DNA of 44,479 nt, from contig JBKJUS010000035.1 of the NCBI GenBank assembly GCA_046590575.1, positions 1-44,479 of the forward strand, given 5' to 3'. Made by a program: the position numbers and the translations under genes. This stretch comes from DATLNF01 sp046590575 (lineage in GTDB: Bacteria > Actinomycetota > Actinomycetes > BP-191). This document shows positions 1 through 7,202 of this stretch, piece by piece (the first letter of the stretch is position 1; the number at the start of each line of letters is the position of its first letter). Under the pieces are notes generated by a model. That model searched no databases, had not been told where the DNA came from, and saw only the letters and a program-made list of their open reading frames with translations.

Positions 1-2
1 CC

Positions 3-161
3 GAGGCGACACCTCGTCCACCGGTCGGCTGCGTGGACGTCGGTGGGGGATCTTCCGACGCTGAGCCGGCGTACTCCAGCGCCGCACTCGCGGTGCTCGC
101 CGCGCGGAACAAGGAGCTCGTGCCGACGTTAGACCGGATACCCCATGGGGTAAATCGATGA
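3..161 (+). CDS. possible 3' end of an upstream gene (partial)
   Basis: One frame is open from the window edge to a TGA at 159-161. Its second half uses mostly G/C-ending codons and reads like protein (AYSSAALAVLAARNKELV), but no family is recognised. The last codons run through the palindromic operator, so the tail could be chance read-through. It could be the end of a gene starting before the window, or noncoding upstream sequence of the rhodanese operon. Low certainty. Confidence 0.22.
   Translation, partial: EATPRPPVGCVDVGGGSSDAEPAYSSAALAVLAARNKELVPTLDRIPHGVNR
129..155 (+). promoter_or_regulatory. CstR/CsoR-type operator within a candidate promoter
   Basis: A perfect 14-bp palindrome, TACCCCATGGGGTA, spans 139-152. 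C-tract/G-tract palindromes of this kind are the known operators of CsoR/CstR-family repressors. TTAGAC (129-134) and TAAAT (151-155) could serve as -35 and -10 elements about 16 bp apart, which would put the operator in the spacer where a bound repressor blocks polymerase. A CstR-like repressor is encoded 1.9 kb downstream in the same gene set. The palindrome is seen directly; the promoter elements and the match to this repressor are inferred. Confidence 0.7.
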
Positions 162-175
162 CAGGAGGACGCGTA

Positions 176-508
176 GTGGCAACGGAAGTGACGATCGACG
201 ACCTGGAGCGGGCCCGCTCGCAGGGGGCACAGTTGGTGGACGTGCGCGAGAGCGACGAGTACGCCGAGGCCCACGTGCCCGGGGCGCGGCTGATGCCGCT
301 GGCAATCGTGCCGGGCCGTTTCCACGAGCTGTCTAGCGACAGTCCGGTGTACGTCATCTGCGGCAGCGGCGCCAGGAGCGCGAAAGCCGCCGAGATCCTG
401 ACCCGCGCCGGTCTGGACGCGCGTTCTGTCGCCGGCGGCACGACCGCGTGGATCCGCAACGGCCGGCCGGTGGTGAGCGGCGTGCCCCGCGACGGGCAGG
501 AGGGCTGA
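176..508 (+). CDS. single-domain rhodanese sulfurtransferase
   Basis: A small cytoplasmic rhodanese of 110 residues. It probably passes sulfane sulfur between persulfide carriers through a cysteine persulfide. The active-site loop CGSGAR follows the VYVI strand, with the catalytic Cys at about residue 62, and the DVRE and H-x-PGA motifs lie in the N-terminal half, as in other single-domain rhodaneses. The GTG at 176 is chosen because AGGAGG at 163-168 sits 7 nt before it; the upstream in-frame ATG at 158 precedes that ribosome site. It is first in the persulfide gene set, directly after the CstR-type palindrome and 1 nt ahead of the dioxygenase-rhodanese gene. Family assignment is firm; the exact sulfur donor is unknown. 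Confidence 0.88.
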   Translation: MATEVTIDDLERARSQGAQLVDVRESDEYAEAHVPGARLMPLAIVPGRFHELSSDSPVYVICGSGARSAKAAEILTRAGLDARSVAGGTTAWIRNGRPVVSGVPRDGQEG

Positions 509-509
509 C

Positions 510-1892
510 ATGCCCGACACCCTCGAGCGCGACGGCCTGACCGTCACCATCATCGAGACCCCGACCCTCGGCGACCGCAGCTACGTCGTCGATGATGGCC
601 AGCAAGCTCTGGTCATCGACCCGCAGCGCGACATCGACCGGGTGCAGGCGGTGCTGGACAGCCGCGGCGTCACGCTCGCCGCTGTCGCGGAGACCCATGC
701 GCACAACGACTACGTCAGCGGCGGCCTGGAGCTCGCCCGTCGCGGCGGTGCGGCCTACCTCGTGCCATGTGGGGCCGAGGTCGCGTACGAACGCACAGAG
801 GTCTGCGACGAGGACGTGCGCACCGTTGGGGCCATGACGGTCCGCACTATCGGGACGCCCGGGCACACGCACCACCACGTCGCGTTCGCTGTCGGGCGGG
901 GCGAGAGCCCCGCGTTCGTCTTTACGGGTGGATCCATGCTGTTCGGCGCCGTGGGTCGCACCGACCTCGTCGGCCCGGACTCGACGCTGGACCTGTCCCG
1001 GGCGCAGCACCTCTCGGTCCGGCGGCTCGCTCACGAGCTCCCTGACGGCACGGCAGTCCTACCCACGCACGGCTTCGGCAGCTTCTGCTCCGCCACCCCG
1101 ACCTCGGGCACGGCCTCCACGATCGAGCAGCAGCGGCGAGAGAACCCGGCCCTGACCCAGGACGAGGACCAGTTCGTCGCGACGCTGCTCGCCGGCTTCG
1201 ACGCCTTCCCGGCGTACTACGCCCACATGGGCCCGATGAACCTGGCCGGCCCCGCGCCGGTCGACCTGTCCCCGGTCGCCGAGGCCGATCCGGCAGAGCT
1301 GCGCCGCCGCATCGAGGACGGCGAGTGGGTGGTGGACCTGCGCGACCGCACCGCGTTCGCTCGAGGACACCTGTCGGGCACGTACAACTTCGACGCGACC
1401 GGGGACCTGGCGACCTACCTCGGCTGGCTCATCCCCTGGGGCACCCCGCTGACCCTCATCGGCGCCAGCTCGGAGCAGGTCGCCGAGGTCCAGCGCGAGC
1501 TCGTTCGCATCGGTATCGACCGGCCCGCGGCGCAGACCACTGCGCCCATCGAGAAGCTCGCTGCTGCCCATCCGCTCGCCCGGTTCCGGACGGCATCCTT
1601 CGCCGAGCTGGCGCACGCAAGCCGGGACGGCGAGGTGCACGTCGTGGACGTCCGACGCGACACCGAGTGGGCGGACGGCCATCTCGACGGCGCGCAGCAC
1701 ATCCCTCTGCACTGCCTGCCCGGGCGCCTGGAAGAGATCCCGAGCGGGCCGGTCTGGGTCCACTGCGCCAGTGGCTTCCGGGCCTCTATCGCCGCCTCGA
1801 TCCTGGACGCTGCGGGCAAGGACGTTATCGCTATCGACGACGAGTTCAGCCAGGCCGAAGCAGCCGGCGCGCCGATGACCGACACCCTGTGA
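510..1892 (+). CDS. CstB-like persulfide dioxygenase-rhodanese fusion
   Basis: 460 residues with an N-terminal metallo-beta-lactamase fold (about 1-240), a middle rhodanese-like domain without a catalytic Cys (about 260-350), and a C-terminal rhodanese (about 365-460) with active-site loop CASGFR, Cys419. This order matches staphylococcal CstB, which oxidises persulfide to sulfite and forms thiosulfate. Metal-site motifs visible are THAHND (residues 62-67), TPGHTHHH (117-123) and LPTHG (184-188). The Asp usually found in the FTGD motif is Gly here (FTGGS, 139-142), so the third iron ligand needs checking. Start ATG follows a GGAGGG site. It lies 1 nt after the small rhodanese and 136 nt before the CstR-like gene. 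Sulfide-stress detoxification is inferred from this neighbourhood. Confidence 0.88.
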   Translation: MPDTLERDGLTVTIIETPTLGDRSYVVDDGQQALVIDPQRDIDRVQAVLDSRGVTLAAVAETHAHNDYVSGGLELARRGGAAYLVPCGAEVAYERTEVCDEDVRTVGAMTVRTIGTPGHTHHHVAFAVGRGESPAFVFTGGSMLFGAVGRTDLVGPDSTLDLSRAQHLSVRRLAHELPDGTAVLPTHGFGSFCSATPTSGTASTIEQQRRENPALTQDEDQFVATLLAGFDAFPAYYAHMGPMNLAGPAPVDLSPVAEADPAELRRRIEDGEWVVDLRDRTAFARGHLSGTYNFDATGDLATYLGWLIPWGTPLTLIGASSEQVAEVQRELVRIGIDRPAAQTTAPIEKLAAAHPLARFRTASFAELAHASRDGEVHVVDVRRDTEWADGHLDGAQHIPLHCLPGRLEEIPSGPVWVHCASGFRASIAASILDAAGKDVIAIDDEFSQAEAAGAPMTDTL

Positions 1893-2028
1893 GTTGTCGG
1901 CGGGAACCGAGGTCCTCAGCTCGGACGCGGGTGACCGTGTCGTACCCGCTGGAAGTCGACACTCTCCAGCATTGTTGATTGGTGTACCCAGCGCGCCGGG
2001 AGTCGGCGACAGGAGCGAGGAGACCGAC

Positions 2029-2292
2029 ATGCAGCTCGAAGGCGACGCCGTCAAGGCCACCATCAACCGGCTGCGCCGAGCTGAAGGTCAAATCGCCGGG
2101 GTCATCCGGATGCTGGAGCAGGGGCGCGACTGCAAGGACGTCGTCACGCAACTCGCCGCGGTCTCGCGTGCCCTCGACAAGGCCGGCTTCACCATCGTGG
2201 CCAGCGGGCTCAAGCAGTGCCTCGTCGAGGGCGGCGACGACGTCGAGTTGGACGTTGCCCAAATGGAGAAGCTTTTCCTCAGCCTGGCCTGA
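2029..2292 (+). CDS. cstR: CstR-like persulfide-sensing repressor (CsoR/RcnR family)
   Basis: An 87-residue all-helical CsoR/RcnR-family repressor. The family motif RLRRAEGQIAG lies at residues 14-24. Copper-sensing CsoR uses Cys-His-Cys, but here there are Cys35 and Cys64 while the position expected to be His (four residues before the second Cys) is Gly60. Two cysteines without the histidine is the CstR pattern, in which per- and polysulfides cross-link the cysteines and release DNA. The ATG at 2029 is preceded by GAGGAG at 2017-2022; longer upstream starts have no good ribosome site and extend past the family's N-terminus. It probably represses the rhodanese/dioxygenase pair and itself through the palindrome at 139-152. 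Confidence 0.85.
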   Translation: MQLEGDAVKATINRLRRAEGQIAGVIRMLEQGRDCKDVVTQLAAVSRALDKAGFTIVASGLKQCLVEGGDDVELDVAQMEKLFLSLA

Positions 2293-3152
2293 TCAGCGAT
2301 TCCGATGTGCTAGCGGGCTCGGCGCTCAGAAGGGGACGCGCGAGTGGTGCGCCAGGCGCAACAGCTCGCAGACGCCCCGGAAACGGGCGCAGAAACGGGC
2401 TCGCCAGCTGGAGTGCTGTTGAGGCGGGGCCTGGGAGGAATTGCTGCCTGCGCCGAGGTCGAGCGACATGGGGCTGCTCCGTTCTGCTGAGGGTCGAGGA
2501 TCGTCTGGAGTGGAAGCGGAGCAGGTGCTCAGCGCTTCAAGCTCAACAGAGGCAGTCGTCGACGATCGCGAGAGTCACGCCCAGCAGGCAGCGGCAGAGC
2601 TGCTGCTCACCCGCAAGGTTCCCGCGCACCCTCCGATGATCGCACGTCCCGCCGCCGGGCGCGATGGTCCGCACGTCCAAACGTTGGGCTCACGGCTCTA
2701 CTCGTGCCGACGGTTTTGGGACCACTGCGTGACGCGTCACGCGTCGCGGCAGTCCCGCTGCGTTCGCTTGCCTTCCAGCCCCTGCGGTCGTAGATCGGCC
2801 CGGGTCCGCCCTACTGCACGCCAGCGATTGCGACGCCGACGGTGTCGCCGCCGACCGGGTGTGTCCGCCGTTCTGGTCTCATGCTCAACTCACCCGCCGA
2901 GCTCGAAGAGGTCGCCGAGGAACGACTTGCGCTTGCGTTTCGGCGGGTTCGCGCTCCTCCGAAAGTCGTCGTCGTCCTCGTCGTCGCGTGGATCGCTCCG
3001 TACGCGATCGGTGCTTTCGAAGCCGGCTGCCCGCTCGATCAGCTTGTCGAGCTCTCCTCGGTCGAGCCACACCCCCCGGCATGCCGGGCAGTGGTCGATT
3101 TCGATGCCTTGGCGTTCGGCGATGACGAGCAGGGTGCTGTCCACCGGGCACT
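2293..3152. other. gap containing the zinc-ribbon gene; remainder without recognisable features
   Basis: Apart from the minus-strand zinc-ribbon gene starting at 2890, I see no convincing gene here. Plus-strand frames across it are long only because the sequence is GC-rich; they are rich in Ser/Arg and resemble no family. No RNA gene or repeat was recognised in 2293-2889. Confidence 0.5.
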
Positions 3153-3156
3153 TCAT
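2890..3156 (-). CDS. TFIIB-type zinc-ribbon protein
   Basis: 88 residues beginning MKCPVDSTLL, with CPAC at residues 23-26 followed by RGVWLDRGELDKLIERA, the signature of the zf-TFIIB (COG3809) family. The first metal pair reads C-P-V-D instead of C-x-x-C. After the ribbon come an acidic run and a basic KRKRK segment ending in a short hydrophobic tail. The role of the family is not established. The ATG at 3156 is preferred over the TTG nine bases upstream. Its ATGA overlaps the stop of a 40-residue ORF that has a good ribosome site, so the two may be translated together. Confidence 0.8.
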   Translation of the reverse strand: MKCPVDSTLLVIAERQGIEIDHCPACRGVWLDRGELDKLIERAAGFESTDRVRSDPRDDEDDDDFRRSANPPKRKRKSFLGDLFELGG

Positions 3157-3275
3157 CGCCGCCAACCGACCACGCGCACGGGGACTCGAGCGTCTGCGAG
3201 GCGAGCGAGCCGGCGACGCTCAGCTTCGCCCACGATGATGGAGACCGCAGCGATCAGAGCATCTAGTGCGAGCAA
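3153..3275 (-). CDS. small ORF (40 aa) coupled to the zinc-ribbon gene
   Basis: Starts TTG at 3275 with AAGGAG eight nucleotides upstream, and ends TGA inside the ATGA of the zinc-ribbon start. The peptide has a hydrophobic N-terminal stretch (LALDALIAAVSIIVG) followed by an Arg-rich tail. No family is recognised. It could be a genuine small protein or a translated leader that feeds ribosomes to the next gene. The ribosome site and the stop/start overlap are what support it. Confidence 0.4.
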   Translation of the reverse strand: MLALDALIAAVSIIVGEAERRRLARLADARVPVRVVGWRR

Positions 3276-3974
3276 CTTCTTCTCTCCTTGTGGCTTGATG
3301 GTCTGGTCCGGATCATCCAACCGGCGAGTTGCTAGCCATCGGGTTAGGACTGAACCGCTATCCAGATGATTAACTGGTCGGACCCGGAAGACAACGACGC
3401 GATCGGGAGGTCTTCAGGCCCGTTCATTGCCGCAATCAGGAGGACTTATGGGCACGTTGTGCGCCCAGCTGAAGGAGCAGAGGCCTCGATGCTGGTGAGC
3501 CCCGGCCTGGCAGCGGTGACCAGGGCGAGGGTCGGGTGCCAGACGTGCTATTAGTGGTCGAGTAACCGCCGTGCTCACAGGGCGAGCTCGAGGACGAAGC
3601 GGCCCTCGGCTCGCGGCTCTCGATCCCCGCGGCGCGCTGTTCGGTCTGCTGCCACCGTCGTCACGACGACAGGACGTCGACAGTCGTCGACGTCGAGGTC
3701 GATGGGGCTGCCCCGACTTCAGCTGACTCCTAGATGTGCCCCGGGTTCGGTGGAGTTTGTTCGCTGGAATCTGCGCATGCTCTGATCCCTGGAGCGGAGG
3801 TCCTCATCCTCAGCAGGGCCGCTGAGCGACGGAAGCCGGTGGTGCCCCAAAAGATCGCTTCGCCCTGATCGGTGAACTCGCCAGCCAGGGCGTCGCGGGT
3901 GCGCCAGGGCCGTGAGCTTGACGAGCTCGGCCTTGGACTTGCCGTTGAGCGACGTGACGTACTTCGGGATGGGG
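3276..3974. other. gap with a possible degraded coding remnant
   Basis: No intact gene. On the minus strand, about 3722-3975 reads protein-like in two frames: PKYVTSLNGKSKAELVKLTA, then after a frame change DALAGEFTDQGEAIFWGTTG. This suggests a gene broken by a frameshift, but I do not recognise the family and no start or ribosome site is evident. The rest of the stretch shows no features I can support. Confidence 0.3.
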
Positions 3975-4493
3975 TCAGGCGAGCGGCGGCGGGTTGGCCT
4001 GGAGCCCGCGGTTTGATGTTCGGCTGGCCTCGGCGATGTCGTGTTGGTGTCTGGCGATCCGGTTGGCGAGAGCCCGGTCGGAGAGCGCGAGGATCCGAAT
4101 CGCGAGGTGTGCGGCGTTTCGAGCGCCGTCGATGGCGACGGTCGCGACGGGCACTCCGGTGGGCATCTGCGCGATTGATAGGAGTGAGTCGATGCCGTAG
4201 AGATGGGCGAGGCCGATGGGGACGCCGATCACGGGGAGTGTTGTGGTCGCGGCGAGCATGCCGGGCAGGTGTGCGGCGCCGCCGGCCCCGGCAATGATGA
4301 CGTGGAGGCCACGGTCGGCGGCGGTGTTCCCGAAGGCGATCATGTCGTGTGGCGTGCGGTGGGCGGAGAGGATCTGAACGGCCGCTGTCACTCCCATCTC
4401 AGTCAGCGTGTCGACGGCGCCCGACATGACGCGGTGGTCGCTGAGGCTGCCCATCACGACGGCAACTCGTGGGTTCTCGCTGCGTGCGTTCAT
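3975..4493 (-). CDS. purE: N5-carboxyaminoimidazole ribonucleotide mutase
   Basis: 172 residues, class I PurE, which moves the carboxyl group of N5-CAIR to carbon 4 to give CAIR in purine synthesis. Visible motifs are MGSLSD near the N-terminus (nucleotide binding), SAHRTP, and AGAGGAAHLPGM, followed by LPVIGVP and LLSIAQMPTGVPVATV. The ATG overlaps the purK stop by 4 nt. It is last in a coupled operon with an SbtA-type bicarbonate transporter and purK. The C-terminal 20 residues after the core are low complexity. Highly confident. Confidence 0.95.
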   Translation of the reverse strand: MNARSENPRVAVVMGSLSDHRVMSGAVDTLTEMGVTAAVQILSAHRTPHDMIAFGNTAADRGLHVIIAGAGGAAHLPGMLAATTTLPVIGVPIGLAHLYGIDSLLSIAQMPTGVPVATVAIDGARNAAHLAIRILALSDRALANRIARHQHDIAEASRTSNRGLQANPPPLA

Positions 4494-5647
4494 GCGGAGA
4501 CACCTCTCGGTGTGGACGGTGACGGTGAGGCGGTGAGTGCGGCGACCGCACTGCGTGCCCGGTCGAGGGCGCTGGCACGGGTCGGGCCGGTCGCGGTGAT
4601 GTGGCCGAGCTTGCGCCCTGGTCGGAGCGCTTTGCCGTAAAGGTGCACGTGTGCTCCCTCGACTGCGAGGGCCGCCGGTAGGCGAGTTCTCGGGTCGGAG
4701 GGGCTGGTTCCGCCGAGCACGTTGACCGTGGCGACCGCGGCTGCGGTTGATGAGGTGTCGCCGAGGGGCCAGTCGAGGATGCCGCGTAGGTGGTTCTCGA
4801 ACTGGGAGGTGACAGCGCCTTCGATGGTCCAGTGGCCGCTGTTGTGTGGCCGTGGCGCTAGTTCGTTGACCATGATGCCTTGGTCGGTGATGAACAGCTC
4901 GACGGCGAGCACTCCGGTTGCACCGATCGTCTCGGCGATCGACAACGCGAGGGCGACGACCTCAGACGATCGTGTGGGGTCGATCGCTGCTGGTGCGATT
5001 GTCTCGACGCAGATCCCGTCGACCTGGACGGTCTCGACGACGGGGTAGACGACGGTGTCACCGGAGGGGCGGCGAGCTACCAGGACCGCAATCTCGGTTT
5101 CGATCTCCAGCATTGGCTCCACCACCACCCGAATTCCGTCGCGAGCGGACATCGTGTGGCGAGCGTGGGCAAGGTCGTGGACCACGAACACGCCTTGGCC
5201 GTCATAGCCCCCAACCGCCGACTTGATCACTACCGGCCAGCCGTGCGCGGTTGCGAACGATTCGATCTCCTCAATGGTCGACGCGAGCCCGAAGGCGGGG
5301 ACAGGGAAGCCCAGGGCGGACAGCTCCGCTCGTTGGTGCGACTTGTCCGCGAAGCGGAGGACCTCGCTCTTGGGGTGAACGGTGTGGCCGTGTGCCTCGA
5401 GCGTCGCGACCAGGGAGGGGTCGACGCGCTCGTGGTCAAACGTCACGACATCACAGCCCGAGCTGAAGCGATCCATGACCTCGAGATCATTCGGGTCGCC
5501 GAGGACAACTGTGGTGGCTGCGATGCACGCGGGGTCGGTCCGGCTAACGGCCAGGACCTTGGTGTCGACTGCGAGGGAGATGGCCGCCTGGGCGGTCATG
5601 CGTGCGAGTTGGCCAGCCCCGATGATGCCGACGATGGGTGCGGTCAC
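4490..5647 (-). CDS. purK: N5-carboxyaminoimidazole ribonucleotide synthase
   Basis: 385-residue ATP-grasp enzyme that joins AIR, ATP and bicarbonate to give N5-CAIR, the substrate of PurE. The N-terminal GIIGAGQLARM is the PurK signature. The ATP-grasp core holds PVVIKSAVGGYDGQGV (glycine-rich loop), and the metal/ATP region near the C-terminal third holds ELAPRPHNSGHWTIEGA. It starts GTG at 5647 inside the sbtA stop (GTGA) and its own stop overlaps the purE start. Bicarbonate is a substrate, so the bicarbonate transporter immediately upstream is notable. Confidence 0.95.
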   Translation of the reverse strand: MTAPIVGIIGAGQLARMTAQAAISLAVDTKVLAVSRTDPACIAATTVVLGDPNDLEVMDRFSSGCDVVTFDHERVDPSLVATLEAHGHTVHPKSEVLRFADKSHQRAELSALGFPVPAFGLASTIEEIESFATAHGWPVVIKSAVGGYDGQGVFVVHDLAHARHTMSARDGIRVVVEPMLEIETEIAVLVARRPSGDTVVYPVVETVQVDGICVETIAPAAIDPTRSSEVVALALSIAETIGATGVLAVELFITDQGIMVNELAPRPHNSGHWTIEGAVTSQFENHLRGILDWPLGDTSSTAAAVATVNVLGGTSPSDPRTRLPAALAVEGAHVHLYGKALRPGRKLGHITATGPTRASALDRARSAVAALTASPSPSTPRGVSA

Positions 5648-6594
5648 GTCAGTGCTCGGCTAGCGGCCACGAACAGAGGTATGCCGATCACAAGGTTGAA
5701 CGGGAACGTCACACCGAGCGCGGCAGTCAGTCCCAATGCCGGGTTGGCGCCAGGCAGGGCGATCGACACTGCGGCTGGCGCGGCGATGTAGGAGGCACTG
5801 GCCCCCATGACGGCGAGGACGGCCGTGCCGCCCGTCGACAGGCCAGCGGCCATGCCTGCCAGAAGGCCGAGTGCCCCAAACACGACGGGCATGCCCATGG
5901 CGAAGCCGATGAGGAACGGACCCGATTTACGGACGTCGCCAAGCCGTTCGCCAGTCATCGCGCCGAGATCGAGCAGAAACAGGGTGAGCAACCCGGGGAA
6001 CAGACCCACGAAGAGCGGATCCACCGACGCCACCGCTTGCGGGCTCGCAATGGTGCCGATGACGACGCCCCCGGTGAGGAGCACGACGCTCTTGCCTGCG
6101 AATGCCTCGCGACACCCCTTCCGCAGGTCACCGGCAGCGTCCGACTGGGCCAGGAGGAGCGCGACTGCGATGCCGGGCACTTCGAGGACGACCACCAGTG
6201 CGGGGAGGAAGCGTTCCGCGTCCAGTCCTGCGGTGATCACGGCGGCGCTCGCCGCGGTGAAGGTCACGACCGAGACCGACCCGTAGTGGGCGGCGATGGC
6301 GGCGGCGTCGGGAACGCCGAATCGGCCGAGACCGCGGAGCACTGCGAACGCGATGAGCGCGGTCACCACTCCCAAGGCGACCGTGGCGACCGCGGGGGCC
6401 CAGAGGTCGGCGACCGGAGTAAGGCGGAGAGCGGTGCCGCCCTTGAAGCCGATCGCAACGAGCAGATAGGTAGACAGAAGCGAAGCCACCTGGGGCGGAA
6501 GCCGCAGGCTCGTCCCCCACGTGGCGGCGAGCAGTCCAATGACGAAGGCGAGCACGGCTGGTGAGGTCAGGTTGCTGATGGCAATGTCGACCAC
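5644..6594 (-). CDS. SbtA-family sodium-dependent bicarbonate permease
   Basis: 316 residues, about ten predicted membrane helices in two inverted halves. Small-residue-rich segments such as GFKGGTALRL (first half) and FAMGMPVVFGALGLLAGMAAGLS (second half) match the SbtA (DUF897) family, which imports bicarbonate with sodium in cyanobacteria. Family assignment is from memory of its features; substrate in this organism is inferred. GTG start lies 2 nt after the stop of a 48-residue ORF. Its own stop overlaps the purK start (GTGA), so transporter and bicarbonate-consuming enzyme should be made together. No SbtB (PII-like) partner gene is seen. Confidence 0.8.
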   Translation of the reverse strand: MVDIAISNLTSPAVLAFVIGLLAATWGTSLRLPPQVASLLSTYLLVAIGFKGGTALRLTPVADLWAPAVATVALGVVTALIAFAVLRGLGRFGVPDAAAIAAHYGSVSVVTFTAASAAVITAGLDAERFLPALVVVLEVPGIAVALLLAQSDAAGDLRKGCREAFAGKSVVLLTGGVVIGTIASPQAVASVDPLFVGLFPGLLTLFLLDLGAMTGERLGDVRKSGPFLIGFAMGMPVVFGALGLLAGMAAGLSTGGTAVLAVMGASASYIAAPAAVSIALPGANPALGLTAALGVTFPFNLVIGIPLFVAASRALT

Positions 6595-6596
6595 CT

Positions 6597-6743
6597 TCAG
6601 GTCCCGACCGGGAGATCCCCGGAGAACACCGCTAACGCAACATCTGTCCCGAGGCGCTGGGACTGGTCCGCCACCGCGAAGGCGATGCTGTCGACTCTCG
6701 CCACTTCGGTGAGCAGCACCTTTTCCTCCGTGAGCAGCGGCAT
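6597..6743 (-). CDS. small ORF (48 aa) upstream of the bicarbonate permease
   Basis: ATG at 6743 with AGGAAG about 11 nt upstream; TGA ends 2 nt before the permease GTG, which suggests translational coupling. The peptide begins MPLLTEEKVLLTEV and ends FSGDLPVGT, with no membrane segment and no recognised family. It could be a small regulatory protein or a coupled leader. It is too short to be an SbtB-type PII protein. Placement as first ORF of the permease-purK-purE operon is the main support. Confidence 0.45.
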   Translation of the reverse strand: MPLLTEEKVLLTEVARVDSIAFAVADQSQRLGTDVALAVFSGDLPVGT

Positions 6744-6804
6744 TGCGGGTCTGCCTTCCTCGACTGGGCTCGAGTCTGGATCGAGCGCAGCATAAGGCTA
6801 CTCT

Positions 6805-6832
6805 AAATTCATGGATTATAATTCATGTATAT
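6805..6832. promoter_or_regulatory. AT-rich divergent promoter with direct repeats
   Basis: An AT-rich patch in GC-rich DNA between the divergent permease operon and winged-helix gene. AATTCATG occurs at 6806-6813 and again at 6820-6827, 14 bp apart. TATAAT, a consensus -10, reads on the plus strand at 6817-6822 and on the minus strand from 6820 to 6815, so both directions may share this element. The repeats are plausible binding sites for the neighbouring regulator. No clear -35 was found. Confidence 0.5.
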
Positions 6833-6878
6833 GAGATGCTGACATTGAGATACAGTTGGTCATTGCCCGAAGGGGGCG

Positions 6879-7202
6879 ATGGGCGTGCAGGATGGCAAGC
6901 GGACGTGGACGCTTCTGAGCAACCACGGCCACGTGCTGGTCTGTATCTCCGAAGACGCTGACATCCGGGGTCGCGACATCGCCGCCAGGGTCGGGATCAC
7001 CGAACGCGCCGCGCTGAGCATCGTCGCCGACCTCGTCGAGGCCGGTTACGTGAGCAAAGACCGGGTCGGGCGTCGGAACCAATACGAGATCCACCCCGAG
7101 CTCCCCCTCCGACATCCCGTCGAGAGCGAGCACTCCATCGGAGAGCTGCTCGTCGCGCTCGGCCAACGAGCCCAAGCCAACCCCCGCAAGGCGACCGGGT
7201 AA
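6879..7202 (+). CDS. winged-helix (MarR/ArsR-type) transcriptional regulator
   Basis: 107 residues with a winged helix-turn-helix: WTLLSNHGHVLVCI opens the first helix, GRDIAARVGITERAALSIVADLVEAGYVSKDRVGRRNQY forms helix-turn-helix and wing. The form is common in actinobacteria as a stand-alone small regulator. No metal-binding Cys/His cluster is evident. AGGGGG at 6871-6876 is 8 nt before an in-frame GTG at 6885, which may be the true start, two codons into the ATG version given. It is divergent from the sbtA-purK-purE operon and shares its AT-rich promoter, so control of that operon is likely but unproven. Confidence 0.75.
   Translation: MGVQDGKRTWTLLSNHGHVLVCISEDADIRGRDIAARVGITERAALSIVADLVEAGYVSKDRVGRRNQYEIHPELPLRHPVESEHSIGELLVALGQRAQANPRKATG

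Noticed and set aside
354..1034. 226-residue minus-strand frame over the rhodanese genes
   Set aside because: A shadow of the dioxygenase gene; composition is Arg-rich as expected for the antisense of GC-rich coding DNA.
2441..3238. 265-residue plus-strand frame
   Set aside because: Ser/Arg-rich, no family resemblance, and antisense to the well-supported zinc-ribbon gene.
3736..3760. Possible insertion-sequence end (CCCCGGGTTCGGTGGAG)
   Set aside because: It resembles some IS3-type ends from memory, but no transposase, partner inverted repeat or target duplication was found.
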